The position numbers were made by a program, and so were the translations under genes. Source: Gammaproteobacteria bacterium (GTDB lineage Bacteria; Pseudomonadota; Gammaproteobacteria; Steroidobacterales; Foliamicaceae). Taken from it: a stretch of 64,000 bases of DNA. Shown piece by piece: positions 13,977 to 22,371 of this stretch. Under the pieces are notes generated by a model. That model saw nothing but the letters and a program-made list of their open reading frames with translations. It did not search any database and had not been told where the DNA came from. The stretch's first letter is position 1. Each line of letters opens with the position of its first letter. The stretch lies in contig WTGP01000034.1 of assembly GCA_011523505.1 (NCBI GenBank), positions 62,001-126,000 of the forward strand, given 5' to 3'.

Positions 13977-14028
13977 AGGCCTGCGCAACCGCCAACTTTT
14001 CTATCCCATGAGAACGGGAGGACATCCC

Positions 14029-16428
14029 ATGACCAACCGCTGTAAAGCACTTCCGATTTGCCTGGCCGTAGCCGCGGCTATCCTGTTCGGGCCTGCTCAG
14101 GTCCAAATCGCATTCGGCCAGGAGGCCCAGCTGGAGGAGATCGTGGTCACCGCGCGCAAGCGCGAAGAGGCGATCCAGGACATTCCGCTGTCCATCACCG
14201 CGTTCACCGCGGAGGAGCTGCAGAAGCGCAGCATCCAGGACATGCGCGACGTCGCGCTGTTCACCCCCGGATTCAATTTCGAGGACTTCGGCGGCTCCGG
14301 AGGGACCACGCCGGTCGTACGCGGCACCACCCAGGTGTCGATATTGCAGTCAGGCGAGCAGAACGTATCGGTTTTCTTCGACGGCGTGTATCTTCCGCGC
14401 AGCTACGTGACCGACCTGGGCTTCGCCAACATGGAGCGAGTCGAGGTGGTCAAGGGTCCGCAAAGCGCCCGCTACGGACGCAACGCCTTCATGGGCGCGA
14501 TCAACTACATTCCCAGGAGGCCCGGCGATGAGTGGGACCTGCAGGGGCAGGTCGTGGCCGGCAATCATTCGCGTTATGACTACGCCGGCACGGTGTCCGG
14601 CCCGATTGTGCCCGGCCTGATTTCGGTACTTGCCGGATACGACTACTCGGAGTTCGACGGCACCTGGAAGAATACGCACCCCTACGCCGATATTGATTTC
14701 AAGCAAGGCAGCAACGACCGGCTGGGCGGGCACGAGCGCGCGGTGGCCAGCCTGGCCCTGCGCATTACACCCGGTGATGCACTGACCATCGACCTTGCCT
14801 ATTACGACTACGATTTCGACAGGGAACACCGGGCCCAGAACTTCTTCGCCGAGCTGGGTGCGGACAGCCACTTCCTGAACTGCGGCCAGTGGAATCCGGA
14901 TGTTCGCCCGGCGGGGCGGCCCGGATTCGGCTATGGCGGCCGCTGGTGGCGGCTCTACTGCGGCGAGCTGTGGGTGGACGTCATCCCCAGCGACCCGAGA
15001 GGATACGCGCGGCAGTTGAACGCGCAGTTCACGCGGGGTTCGGTCAACTGGGCCATCAATGATTCGATCGCCGTGGAATACATATACGGCCGACTGGAGG
15101 CGGATTCAAAGACCCTCGGTTACAAGGACCTCCTGCCGGGTTGCCCGTTCGCCACCCCGCCGTTGCCTGGCTGCGTTTTTGAAAGCGGCCCCATAGGCGA
15201 CTTCGAAGTGGATTCCCACGAGATCAGGGTGTCCTGGGACACCGGCGGACCGTTGCGGGCCGCCGCCGGATACTTCTACACAAAGAGCCGGGATGCCTAT
15301 ATCGCCAACTTCAGCACCATGTGGCCCTTGAATGCGGCGCCCACGGAGCCGATTGACATTCTGGACCGGTCGGCATTCGTCGTCTACGTGCCCCTGAGGG
15401 ATCTTCTGAACAGGAACAAGACAACCTCGCCGTTTGCCGAGATCAGCTACGCGTTCATGGACGGGCGCGCGCGCATCGGCGCGGAGGTGCGCTACTCGAG
15501 TACCGACAAGTTTGAGGGCAATCGGCCATCCGAGGGGCTGGACGGAAATCTGGTGTTCGCGGGCGTGGTGCTGGAGGACGAGTTCTCCTCGTTCACGCCG
15601 CGGGTCACGCTGGAGTACGATCTCAGCGACGACCGGCTGCTGTTCGTTTCGCTCGCCAAGGGAGTCAAGCTGGGCGGTTTCAATGCCTCATCCGTTCGGG
15701 AGGAGGACCGCACTTTCGACGAGGACCAGAACTGGACCTACGAAATCGGCTCCAAGAACATCCTGCTGGACGGGCGGCTGCGCCTGAACGGATCGCTGTT
15801 CTGGATCGATTGGTCGGACGTGCAGATCCGGGCGCAGGACCCGGGCAACCCCGCCGACCTGTCGCTTTCGCTTACCGCCAATCTTGGGGACGTGAGCTCC
15901 AAGGGTTTCGAATTGGAGGCCGCCTATGCGATCTCCGAGAATCTGACCGTCAGCGGGTCCGCCTACTACGGCGACGCCAAGTACGAGGAAGGCACTTTCG
16001 ACAAGCGTTGGGGCGGGCTGCCCTCGGTTTGCGACGATATCGTGTGCCCGATCGACGGCCACGTGGGCGGCAATCAGATGCAGCGCCAGTCGAAGTGGCA
16101 GGCGACATACGGGGCCGAATGGCGTGACCAGCTGGCTTTGGGCTTTGCCGAGGAGTACTTCATCCGCATCGATGTCGCATACCAGTCGAAGCAGTACGCC
16201 GACGCGATGAACCTGGCCTGGGTGCCCGAGCGCAACATCGCGAACGCCAGCATCGGCGTTATCGGGCGCTGGTACGAGGCGCGGCTCTGGGCCCGCAACC
16301 TGTTCGATGAACTGTACGTGTCCGGCGCCACAGTGGGCGTGCCCAACAGGCAATACAACGCATACCTGGGCGAGCGCCGCACCTTCGGCCTGACGTTCGT
16401 CGCGAACTTCGACACCTTCACGGACTGA
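14029..16428 (+). CDS. TonB-dependent outer-membrane receptor
   Basis: A 799-residue receptor. The ATG at 14029 follows a GGGAGGA site at six bases and starts a signal peptide ending near AFGQ. The TonB-box-like EEIVVTARKREE and plug segment IQDIPLSITAFTAEEL are typical of the siderophore/small-molecule group common in sphingomonads and marine gammaproteobacteria. The plug ends near ARYGRNAFMGAINYI. The barrel closes with ERRTFGLTFVANF. It imports a ligand across the outer membrane using TonB energy; the ligand is unknown. It is last in the run that includes the exported methyltransferase. Confidence 0.94.
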   Translation: MTNRCKALPICLAVAAAILFGPAQVQIAFGQEAQLEEIVVTARKREEAIQDIPLSITAFTAEELQKRSIQDMRDVALFTPGFNFEDFGGSGGTTPVVRGTTQVSILQSGEQNVSVFFDGVYLPRSYVTDLGFANMERVEVVKGPQSARYGRNAFMGAINYIPRRPGDEWDLQGQVVAGNHSRYDYAGTVSGPIVPGLISVLAGYDYSEFDGTWKNTHPYADIDFKQGSNDRLGGHERAVASLALRITPGDALTIDLAYYDYDFDREHRAQNFFAELGADSHFLNCGQWNPDVRPAGRPGFGYGGRWWRLYCGELWVDVIPSDPRGYARQLNAQFTRGSVNWAINDSIAVEYIYGRLEADSKTLGYKDLLPGCPFATPPLPGCVFESGPIGDFEVDSHEIRVSWDTGGPLRAAAGYFYTKSRDAYIANFSTMWPLNAAPTEPIDILDRSAFVVYVPLRDLLNRNKTTSPFAEISYAFMDGRARIGAEVRYSSTDKFEGNRPSEGLDGNLVFAGVVLEDEFSSFTPRVTLEYDLSDDRLLFVSLAKGVKLGGFNASSVREEDRTFDEDQNWTYEIGSKNILLDGRLRLNGSLFWIDWSDVQIRAQDPGNPADLSLSLTANLGDVSSKGFELEAAYAISENLTVSGSAYYGDAKYEEGTFDKRWGGLPSVCDDIVCPIDGHVGGNQMQRQSKWQATYGAEWRDQLALGFAEEYFIRIDVAYQSKQYADAMNLAWVPERNIANASIGVIGRWYEARLWARNLFDELYVSGATVGVPNRQYNAYLGERRTFGLTFVANFDTFTD
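16019..16067 (+). repeat. 49-bp segment repeated upstream of the HAD gene (copy 1)
   Basis: This part of the TonB receptor gene matches 18124-18172 at 42 of 49 positions, including an exact 18-base run (ACGATATCGTGTGCCCGA). It encodes PSVCDDIVCPIDGHVGG here and, in the same phase, PSVCYDIVCPSDVHAGA at the other copy. Confidence 0.75.
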
Positions 16429-16448
16429 CCGGAGCGCGAACGAGGCAA

Positions 16449-16844
16449 TCAACTCAGACGCTCGATTCCGGGGCAGGAATCGAAGCCGCGATCCAGGCTC
16501 AGGATTCGGCTGATTCCGGAGCTTTGCATCACCGCGACATGAAGGGCGTCGCGGGCCGACAGCCCTTGCACGGACGCGAGCAATTCTCTAGCGGCGCGGA
16601 TTTGCACCATTCCGTAGGTCAGGACTTCATCGGCTATTGAATCCAGGCAGTCGAAGGCCGGGTCGATGGCATCCGGTCGGCCGATAGCCGTATATCGGTG
16701 CAGGATTTCCTGATAGACCTCGACATCGGTCACGAATCGCGTTCGCTCCCGAATCAGCGGATCCAATAGCGCGCTGAGGCGTTCCTTGTTCGGATGCCGC
16801 GCGCCAACGAGGTACATCGGGACATTCGAGTCAACGAAAATCAC
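16449..16844 (-). CDS. VapC-type PIN-domain toxin
   Basis: A 131-residue PIN-domain ribonuclease. The acidic metal site is visible: Asp in FVDSNVPMYL, Glu in VEVYQEILHR, Asp in SARDALHVAVM and Asp in ILSLDRGFD. VapC toxins cleave tRNA or rRNA when the antitoxin is degraded. The start overlaps the stop of the antitoxin gene (four bases), the usual antitoxin-first operon order. Confidence 0.92.
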   Translation of the reverse strand: MIFVDSNVPMYLVGARHPNKERLSALLDPLIRERTRFVTDVEVYQEILHRYTAIGRPDAIDPAFDCLDSIADEVLTYGMVQIRAARELLASVQGLSARDALHVAVMQSSGISRILSLDRGFDSCPGIERLS

Positions 16845-17086
16845 TGCGCCTGATAGCCTTTCTCGATTTCTTCCAGCATGACGTCAATGTCCGCAGTGGG
16901 GAACCGGTGGCGGCAGGCTTGCGCCAGGGCTTGAAGCTTGCGATCTACCGATCGGCGCCGGCTAAGCCGCGCCTGCCGAAGGGTCTGGCGCACCCATTCG
17001 GCCACGGTCATTCGTTCTTCGCGCGCGGAACGCTGCAGCGCCCGATACTCGTCGTCCTCGAACAGGACCTGTAGTCGCTTAGTCAT
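16841..17086 (-). CDS. VapB-type ribbon-helix-helix antitoxin
   Basis: An 81-residue protein with an N-terminal ribbon-helix-helix pattern (RLQVLFEDDEYRALQRSA, then MTVAEWVRQTLRQA) and a C-terminal acidic tail that would wrap the toxin. It should neutralise the adjacent PIN toxin and repress the operon. Half-site repeats lie immediately upstream of its start. Confidence 0.88.
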   Translation of the reverse strand: MTKRLQVLFEDDEYRALQRSAREERMTVAEWVRQTLRQARLSRRRSVDRKLQALAQACRHRFPTADIDVMLEEIEKGYQAQ

Positions 17087-17090
17087 GGCA

Positions 17091-17120
17091 ATGAGTTTAT
17101 GTTACTCATCACGCATGAGT
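17091..17120. promoter_or_regulatory. Probable VapB operator: three ATGAGT half-sites
   Basis: ATGAGT (17091-17096), its complement ACTCAT (17104-17109) and a third ATGAGT (17115-17120) lie directly upstream of the antitoxin start. The first two form a perfect dyad with a 7-bp spacer. Position and spacing fit autoregulation by the ribbon-helix-helix antitoxin. Confidence 0.65.
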
Positions 17121-17998
17121 CAATCTGCATGAAGACTTTCGACAATCACGACCTCCCCGGTATCTGCGGTCAGGCGAACGAGCAACTCGTCGTACGCCAC
17201 GCTAACCAGGACATGCCATTCGGCGCGCAGTTGTTTGTCGGAATCCAGAACAAAATGGAGCTCGGGCTCGCTGGCGTTCATTTCCGCCGGAACTCCGCGC
17301 ACTTGTTCGGTGAAGCCCGCCTGACGGGCGTGTTCGTTGATCATCGGGATGTGGGGTCTTATGAAACGGGCCGACGCCTCGCGCGCTATTGCTTCGGCTT
17401 CGGCTCGCTGAATCACTACGCTGCCGGCGCTTATTGCCTGATCGTTCAGAATCTCCCCGAACATCCATGAGACGGCGCCATTTGGGAAAAAAAATACGCT
17501 GCCTCCGCCTCTCGTGGGCCGTCCCTGTATCTGCTGCACAAATATCGCCTCATACCCCCAGATATCATTTTCGCTAACATAATCAATGATTATTTCGAGA
17601 GATTCGCCCGCGCCGGTAAGGTTGTGGTAGTTCCGCAAGAGCGCCACGATGCTGTAAGGGTTAAGGTCCCGTACAACGGAATCCACGTCGACATAGCCGA
17701 TTTCTTCCTGGGTGACAGTAAACCTTGTTCGGTCGCCCTCACTCACGCTCATCTGTTTCAACGTGCCATCAGCCGCCATCAGGTTTGGATATGGGGCACT
17801 CTTCTCTGCAAGGTCCGCGGGGGGCGGGTCGAGCATAACGATGGAACCCGCCTGCTCTGGCGCGGGTGCTGGTTCGGACGGCGCTTGTTGAGAGGGCGCC
17901 GGTTCGGAGGAAGGATCCGGCCCGCGTGGCAGGAGCACGTAAGCAATAACGGCTAGAGCGACCACCAGCGGAATCCAAACCAACGCAAGTTTCTTCAT
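17120..17998 (-). CDS. Membrane-anchored protein with thermolysin-propeptide-like (FTP) features
   Basis: A 292-residue protein. It starts with a single membrane helix (LVWIPLVVALAVIAYVLL), then a Pro/Ala/Glu-rich linker (about 28-52), then a domain with features of the FTP/PepSY propeptide of M4 peptidases: YHNLTGAGESLEIII, GYEAIFVQQIQGRPTRGGG, SVFFFPNGAVSWMFG, and an ending LVRLTADTGEVVIV like the PepSY strand. There is no HExxH protease motif and no protease neighbour. It is probably periplasm-facing and its role is unknown. The family suggestion is tentative. Confidence 0.72.
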   Translation of the reverse strand: MKKLALVWIPLVVALAVIAYVLLPRGPDPSSEPAPSQQAPSEPAPAPEQAGSIVMLDPPPADLAEKSAPYPNLMAADGTLKQMSVSEGDRTRFTVTQEEIGYVDVDSVVRDLNPYSIVALLRNYHNLTGAGESLEIIIDYVSENDIWGYEAIFVQQIQGRPTRGGGSVFFFPNGAVSWMFGEILNDQAISAGSVVIQRAEAEAIAREASARFIRPHIPMINEHARQAGFTEQVRGVPAEMNASEPELHFVLDSDKQLRAEWHVLVSVAYDELLVRLTADTGEVVIVESLHAD

Positions 17999-18123
17999 GA
18001 TCCTTAAATTGTATGTTTACTGCTCCGGATATGCGCCGGACTTGGATAATGGCTTCAAAGGGGAAGGATTCCCGCCTATTTGCCCTTGCGGCAAGGTCAT
18101 GATTGCCTGCCTGATCGTCCGGA

Positions 18124-18172
18124 TGCCCTCAGTTTGCTACGATATCGTGTGCCCGAGCGACGTTCACGCAGG
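18124..18172 (+). repeat. 49-bp segment repeated from the TonB receptor (copy 2)
   Basis: Matches 16019-16067 at 42 of 49 positions with no gaps. It sits just upstream of the HAD gene start at 18177 and is in frame with it, but nothing in the HAD family extends into it, so it looks like a relic rather than protein sequence. Confidence 0.75.
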
Positions 18173-18176
18173 TGCC

Positions 18177-18830
18177 ATGCACTTCATACTGTTCGACATT
18201 GACGGAACGCTGGTTGATTCGAATGAGTTCGACTCGGAGTTGTATGTCAAGGCTGTCAGAAAGATCCTCGGGATCACGATCGGCGACGACTGGTCCGCGT
18301 ACCGCAACGTGACCGACGGCGGGATCCTGGATGAAATCATCGACAACGCGGGGCTGACGGACGGTCGGCTTCGCATCCACGCGGAGGTCAAGGCCGTCTT
18401 TGCCGGCCTGGTCTCGGATTACCTCGACGAAAGGGAAGGCCAATTGCCCGAAATCGAAGGCGCCGGAGCCTTTATGACCGCACTCGAGTCACTTCCGGAA
18501 GTCTCGATGGCGCTGGCCACGGGAGGCTGGGAGGAGACGGCGCGGATGAAGCTTCGCGCCGCCGGACTGGATCGCTACTCCCTCCCCCTCGCCTCGGGTT
18601 CGGACGCCCTCACCCGCACTGAAATCATGCAAATCGCCGAGAAACGCGCGCTTGACGGCCGAAAGGCGAGCCGGCGGACGTACTTCGGCGACGGCATCTG
18701 GGACAAACGGGCCAGCGAGGAACTGGGCTACGACTTCATCGCCATCGGCGACAAGGTGCAGCACCACGCCCGATACCCCGACTTCGGCGAAAAGGCAGTC
18801 ATTCTGGGGACGCTGGGATTGCGCGTGTAA
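18177..18830 (+). CDS. HAD-superfamily hydrolase (phosphatase-like)
   Basis: A 217-residue protein. The ATG at 18177 is chosen because motif I, FDIDGTLVDSN, follows directly; the frame is open upstream to 17997, but those residues are unlike the family. Motif II is ALATGGWE and motif IV FGDGIWDKRAS, with a helical cap between about 20 and 90. Such enzymes dephosphorylate small phosphorylated metabolites. It is close to phosphoglycolate-phosphatase-type HADs, but the substrate cannot be read from the sequence. Confidence 0.88.
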   Translation: MHFILFDIDGTLVDSNEFDSELYVKAVRKILGITIGDDWSAYRNVTDGGILDEIIDNAGLTDGRLRIHAEVKAVFAGLVSDYLDEREGQLPEIEGAGAFMTALESLPEVSMALATGGWEETARMKLRAAGLDRYSLPLASGSDALTRTEIMQIAEKRALDGRKASRRTYFGDGIWDKRASEELGYDFIAIGDKVQHHARYPDFGEKAVILGTLGLRV

Positions 18831-18931
18831 CTCTGATTTTCTTGGTGAACTCGTATCGATTATTGCTTGGCAGCGCGCTCAAGTCTTGTCAGTCTTGATC
18901 AAACGTTGCAAAGGATGCCGATAGCTGCCGT

Positions 18932-18964
18932 CATATGATCGTGATATGATCGTCATTTGATCGG
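18932..18964 (+). promoter_or_regulatory. Three 11-bp direct repeats upstream of the Xre-RES module
   Basis: The units CATATGATCGT, GATATGATCGT and CATTTGATCGG follow each other without gaps at an exact 11-bp period, close to one DNA turn. They end 21 bp before the antitoxin start. Proteins bound to each would lie on one face of the helix, which fits an operator for the antitoxin's DNA-binding domain. Confidence 0.7.
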
Positions 18965-18985
18965 AAGCGTCAGAGGAAGAGTTGG

Positions 18986-19450
18986 ATGGATTTTCAAGCC
19001 TATGCTGATCGCTCCAATCTGCCCGCGAGCGAGGCCATGCGGGTAGCGGCGCTGCTTGAGATGGACGGACCCGAAGACTTTAGCGACGTTCAACTGGCGC
19101 TGACAGTCTCCAGGGGATTGCGTGCTCGTTCGGCACACGCTTTGGCCAGGCTGCTGGGCACGAATCGCATAGTAGGGCCTGTAATCCCCGAAGCGACCCT
19201 TCGGCGTGCCCGCAGGGCCGGAAAATCACTCTCGCGCGAGCATAGCGAGCGGCTCTACGAAGTCGGACGTGTTGTAGATGCGGTGAGCTGCGCGTTTCAT
19301 GGGGACCGTAACGCCATCGAGGACTTCCTGAACCGTCCGCATCCACTGCTCGAAGGCAGCACGCCTCTTGATCTTGCGCGTTCCAGTTCAGCGGGCGCGG
19401 ATGCCGTGGTGAGTCTCATCCGCCGTGCAGAGGCCGGCATGGCCGTGTGA
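18986..19450 (+). CDS. Xre/MbcA/ParS-type antitoxin
   Basis: A 154-residue antitoxin of the RES-Xre class. A helical DNA-binding region occupies the first two thirds (VQLALTVSRGLRARSAHALARLL through SLSREHSERLYEVGRVVDAV). The C-terminal toxin-binding (DUF2384) part follows: GDRNAIEDFLNRPHPLLEGSTPLDLARSS, given here in part. The GTGA overlap with the following RES gene indicates co-translation. Confidence 0.9.
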   Translation: MDFQAYADRSNLPASEAMRVAALLEMDGPEDFSDVQLALTVSRGLRARSAHALARLLGTNRIVGPVIPEATLRRARRAGKSLSREHSERLYEVGRVVDAVSCAFHGDRNAIEDFLNRPHPLLEGSTPLDLARSSSAGADAVVSLIRRAEAGMAV

Positions 19451-19929
19451 CAATGCCGCGACGCCTAGCCGGCGACATGCGTGCGTACCGGATCGGCGAC
19501 CCGCAGGGACGATTTCCCATCTGGAGCCCCGACGGCGCCAGGCGAGTCGCGGGACGCTGGCATGAAGCGGGCGCGCAGGTCATCTACGCGTCCGAGAACT
19601 ATTCGACCGCGCTGCTGGAGATCCTGGCGCACTGGAACGGGCTCCTGCCGAGCGGTCAGCAGTACATTGAGATCACGATTCCCAGCGGCACCAGCTATGA
19701 ATTCGTCAAGGAGGATGCCATTTCGAACTGGTTCGAAAGGAGCGCGGAGGCGGCCCGGCGCTTCGGCCGTGATTGGTATGACGAGGGTCGAAGTGCGATA
19801 CTGATCGTTCCTTCGGTGATTGCGCGCATGGAGCAAAATGTCGTTATCAACAGCCGGCATGCAGAGTTCTCGAACCTCATGGTGGGCCCCGAGAAGCCCG
19901 TGTTCTGGGACGAACGCCTGTTGCCTTAG
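19447..19929 (+). CDS. RES-domain toxin
   Basis: A 160-residue RES-family toxin with start GTG 19447 or ATG 19453. Family marks are AYRIGDP, the Arg of RVAGRWHEAG, VIYASENYSTALLEILAHW with the conserved Glu, and a C-terminal HAEFSNLMVG with a conserved Ser. Characterised RES toxins deplete NAD+ or ADP-ribosylate targets. It is encoded directly after its Xre partner, as expected. Confidence 0.92.
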   Translation: MTMPRRLAGDMRAYRIGDPQGRFPIWSPDGARRVAGRWHEAGAQVIYASENYSTALLEILAHWNGLLPSGQQYIEITIPSGTSYEFVKEDAISNWFERSAEAARRFGRDWYDEGRSAILIVPSVIARMEQNVVINSRHAEFSNLMVGPEKPVFWDERLLP

Positions 19930-19956
19930 CGCCGCAGGGGATGAGGAGCTGGAGAG

Positions 19957-21231
19957 GTGCAACGAAGGCTGAGCCTGCATTCGTTCATGCTCTGCGCGGT
20001 TGCGTTCGCCGGTTTGGCGCAGGCGCAGACGCCTGAGGAGTTCTTTCCCGGACGGCTGATGTTCTCGCCGGAAGAGGAGGCGCTGTACATGCAGCGCTAC
20101 GAGAAGGCGCAGGTTCGCAGGACCGCGGACGAAATTTACGTCGATCGGGAAGCGATGGCCGGCGCCGATGACTGGGCGCCGTTGCCGGCTGCCGCCGATG
20201 CGGAGCGAACGATTTCGGCGCAGGCCCTTGACGCCGCGGAACGCTATGCGGAGATCAACAACTCCAACGCGTTCATCGTCTGGCGCAACGGGAGGATCGA
20301 GCGGGAAACCTATTTCGGCGGTCACACGCGCACCTCGCCGATCAACTCCTTCTCCCTGGCCAAGCAGGTCACGGCGTTCGCCATCGGCCGGGCGCTCATG
20401 CTCAACAACATTGCGTCGCTCGATCAGCCGGTGGCCGATTTCGTGACCGAATGGCAGGGCGATCCCTGGCGGGAGAAGATCCTGGTCCGGCATCTGCTGG
20501 ACATGCGCGCGGGCTTTTATCCACAGGTTCCGCCGCAGGGCCCGACCGACCTGATCTCACGCACCTTCCTGCATCCGCGCCACGACGAGATCATCGTGGC
20601 GGAATACCCGGTCATCGACGAACCCGGCACGCGATACGAGTACAACAACGCCGCCGGCGACATGGTCGCGGTGCTGATCGAGCGCGCCACCTCACGCCGG
20701 TACGCGGAGTTCGTGAGCACGGAAATCTGGCAGAAGATCGGCGCCATGGGCGGTGCGGTCTGGGTGAATCGCCCCGGAGGAACGGCGCACTCCGGATGCT
20801 GCATGCTGGCGCCCGCCGAAAACTTCCTGAGGCTGGCGATCGCGATGCTCCGGGACGGCGATTGGGAGGGCGAGCGGCTGCTGCCGGAGGGTTACGTCGA
20901 GGAAATGATCACGCCCACCCGCGAGAATCCGTACTTCGGATTGAGCATTTGGGTGGCCGGGCGCTACAGTGAGCGGCGCGGTTTCGCCAACCCGGACCGC
21001 GGCATGCCGGAGATCCTGCACGCCGAACCTTATCTCGCGGCCGACCTCTACCTGTTCGACGGCAACGCCAATCAGGTGGTTTACGTCGTTCCCTCCCAGG
21101 GCCTGGTCATCCTGCGCACCGGCCTGGCGCCGCCGCGCGACGAGACCACCGAGTGGGACAACAGCGTTCTGCCCAACCTCATCATGCGCGGCATCGTCAG
21201 GGATCAGCGGCCGTCCGCGCCGCAACGCTAG
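19957..21231 (+). CDS. Exported serine hydrolase (class C beta-lactamase fold)
   Basis: A 424-residue protein with a GTG start behind GGAGCTGGAGAG and a signal peptide cleaved near AQA-Q. The nucleophile motif SxxK is Ser133-Leu-Ala-Lys136, and the second motif is Tyr229-Asn-Asn. This fits the beta-lactamase/penicillin-binding-like family, which includes esterases, D-aminopeptidases and PBPs; beta-lactam resistance should not be assumed. The last 35 bases overlap the convergent PepSY gene. Confidence 0.88.
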   Translation: MQRRLSLHSFMLCAVAFAGLAQAQTPEEFFPGRLMFSPEEEALYMQRYEKAQVRRTADEIYVDREAMAGADDWAPLPAAADAERTISAQALDAAERYAEINNSNAFIVWRNGRIERETYFGGHTRTSPINSFSLAKQVTAFAIGRALMLNNIASLDQPVADFVTEWQGDPWREKILVRHLLDMRAGFYPQVPPQGPTDLISRTFLHPRHDEIIVAEYPVIDEPGTRYEYNNAAGDMVAVLIERATSRRYAEFVSTEIWQKIGAMGGAVWVNRPGGTAHSGCCMLAPAENFLRLAIAMLRDGDWEGERLLPEGYVEEMITPTRENPYFGLSIWVAGRYSERRGFANPDRGMPEILHAEPYLAADLYLFDGNANQVVYVVPSQGLVILRTGLAPPRDETTEWDNSVLPNLIMRGIVRDQRPSAPQR

Positions 21232-22354
21232 TCAGCCGACTTTCTCGCCTGCGCCACCACAAGAGAAACCCGGTCGCGAACAGCGCCGGGAAGAACAGGC
21301 CCGCAATAAACATGACCCAACGGCCGGGCAAACCGGCTATGGCGCCGCTGTGCAGGCTTGCGGCAAAGTCGGCGGAAAGCAATGACGCCCATGTCGGTGC
21401 GGCAGGGGCGGACAGTCGGATGATTTCACCCGTGTACCGATTGACGAAAACCGTCGTTTGCTTCGAGACCGCGTTTTCTCCCGGAGGGAAGACCCGTATC
21501 AGGAAGAAAGGCTGAGGCCCCAGGGGGCGAAGAATGAAACCCAGCCAGGAACCAGGCACGGCCTCCAGTGCGGCATCGGCAGCGTCCTGCCAGGGGATGG
21601 TCGGTGGCGGACCGCCCGCTCGCGCCCGCATCGGCGGGCCGGCATTCTCCGGCGCGGACTGCGGCGCCGAGGGTGGCGCGGCTGCAGGCGCCGGAGGACC
21701 GATCTGCGGCGCGGTCAGCTTCCAGACAATGGGCGGAACCGTCACGGCGGAGAGAAACAGGAAGGCGAACATGTAGACCCCGCCGAGGTTGTGCAGGTCG
21801 CGAATGACGCGACGCGAACCGCCATCCCACTTCACCGAAAGAGCTCCCGGCAGACGCTCCTTTCCGGGCCACCACAACGCCAGTCCTATCGTGAACATGG
21901 CCATCAACAGGACCGACAACAGGCCCAGTGCGTTCTCGCCGACGCCGCCAAGCGTCAAATCGCCATGCAACCTTCGGATGAGCGCCAGGGACGACAGGCT
22001 GGAGCGTTCCCCAACGATTTCGGCGGTGAACGGATCGACAAACACTTGTCGTTCGTTGCCGCCGGCATTCCGAAGCGTAACCGTGAGCGTTCTGCCCGGA
22101 GCATCGTCAAGGCGCGTGACATGGGCAGGCTGCCAATCCGGATAAGTCCGGGCGGTCCGGGAGGTGATCTGATCGAGCGGTAGTCGAAGTCCCTGTTTCT
22201 CGACGTTGTAGAGATCCGGATTCAGTGCGACATCAAGTTCATCCTCAAAAACGAGTATGGAACCGGTAACGCCGACCAGAACAATGACGAGCCCGGCCGC
22301 AATCCCCGACCATCGGTGGAACGCGAGAAGGGCTTTCTTCGTGCGCGCCTTCAT
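21197..22354 (-). CDS. PepSY-associated transmembrane protein
   Basis: A 385-residue inner-membrane protein from the ATG at 22354; an in-frame TTG at 22363 is weaker. It has about four helices: the first is HRWSGIAAGLVIVLVG, a pair lies around 150-215, and the last is near 345-370 and ends in WWRRRE. PepSY-like segments lie between them (VFVDPFTAEIVGE and VFVNRYTGEIIRL). Related proteins are linked to siderophore and iron metabolism, some as ferric-siderophore reductases. A Pro/Ala-rich periplasmic loop lies near 235-265. It lies directly downstream of the DUF3604 gene. Confidence 0.9.
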   Translation of the reverse strand: MKARTKKALLAFHRWSGIAAGLVIVLVGVTGSILVFEDELDVALNPDLYNVEKQGLRLPLDQITSRTARTYPDWQPAHVTRLDDAPGRTLTVTLRNAGGNERQVFVDPFTAEIVGERSSLSSLALIRRLHGDLTLGGVGENALGLLSVLLMAMFTIGLALWWPGKERLPGALSVKWDGGSRRVIRDLHNLGGVYMFAFLFLSAVTVPPIVWKLTAPQIGPPAPAAAPPSAPQSAPENAGPPMRARAGGPPPTIPWQDAADAALEAVPGSWLGFILRPLGPQPFFLIRVFPPGENAVSKQTTVFVNRYTGEIIRLSAPAAPTWASLLSADFAASLHSGAIAGLPGRWVMFIAGLFFPALFATGFLLWWRRRESRLTSVAARTAADP

Positions 22355-22371
22355 GGGTCGCAATATCCGCG

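Noticed and set aside
17997..18176. A 60-residue N-terminal extension of the HAD protein
   Set aside because: HAD motif I normally lies at the very N-terminus; the extension contains the 49-bp receptor-like repeat and no family similarity.
19957..21231. Calling the serine hydrolase a beta-lactamase resistance gene
   Set aside because: SxxK and YNN motifs are shared with esterases and peptidases; nothing specific to a resistance enzyme is visible.
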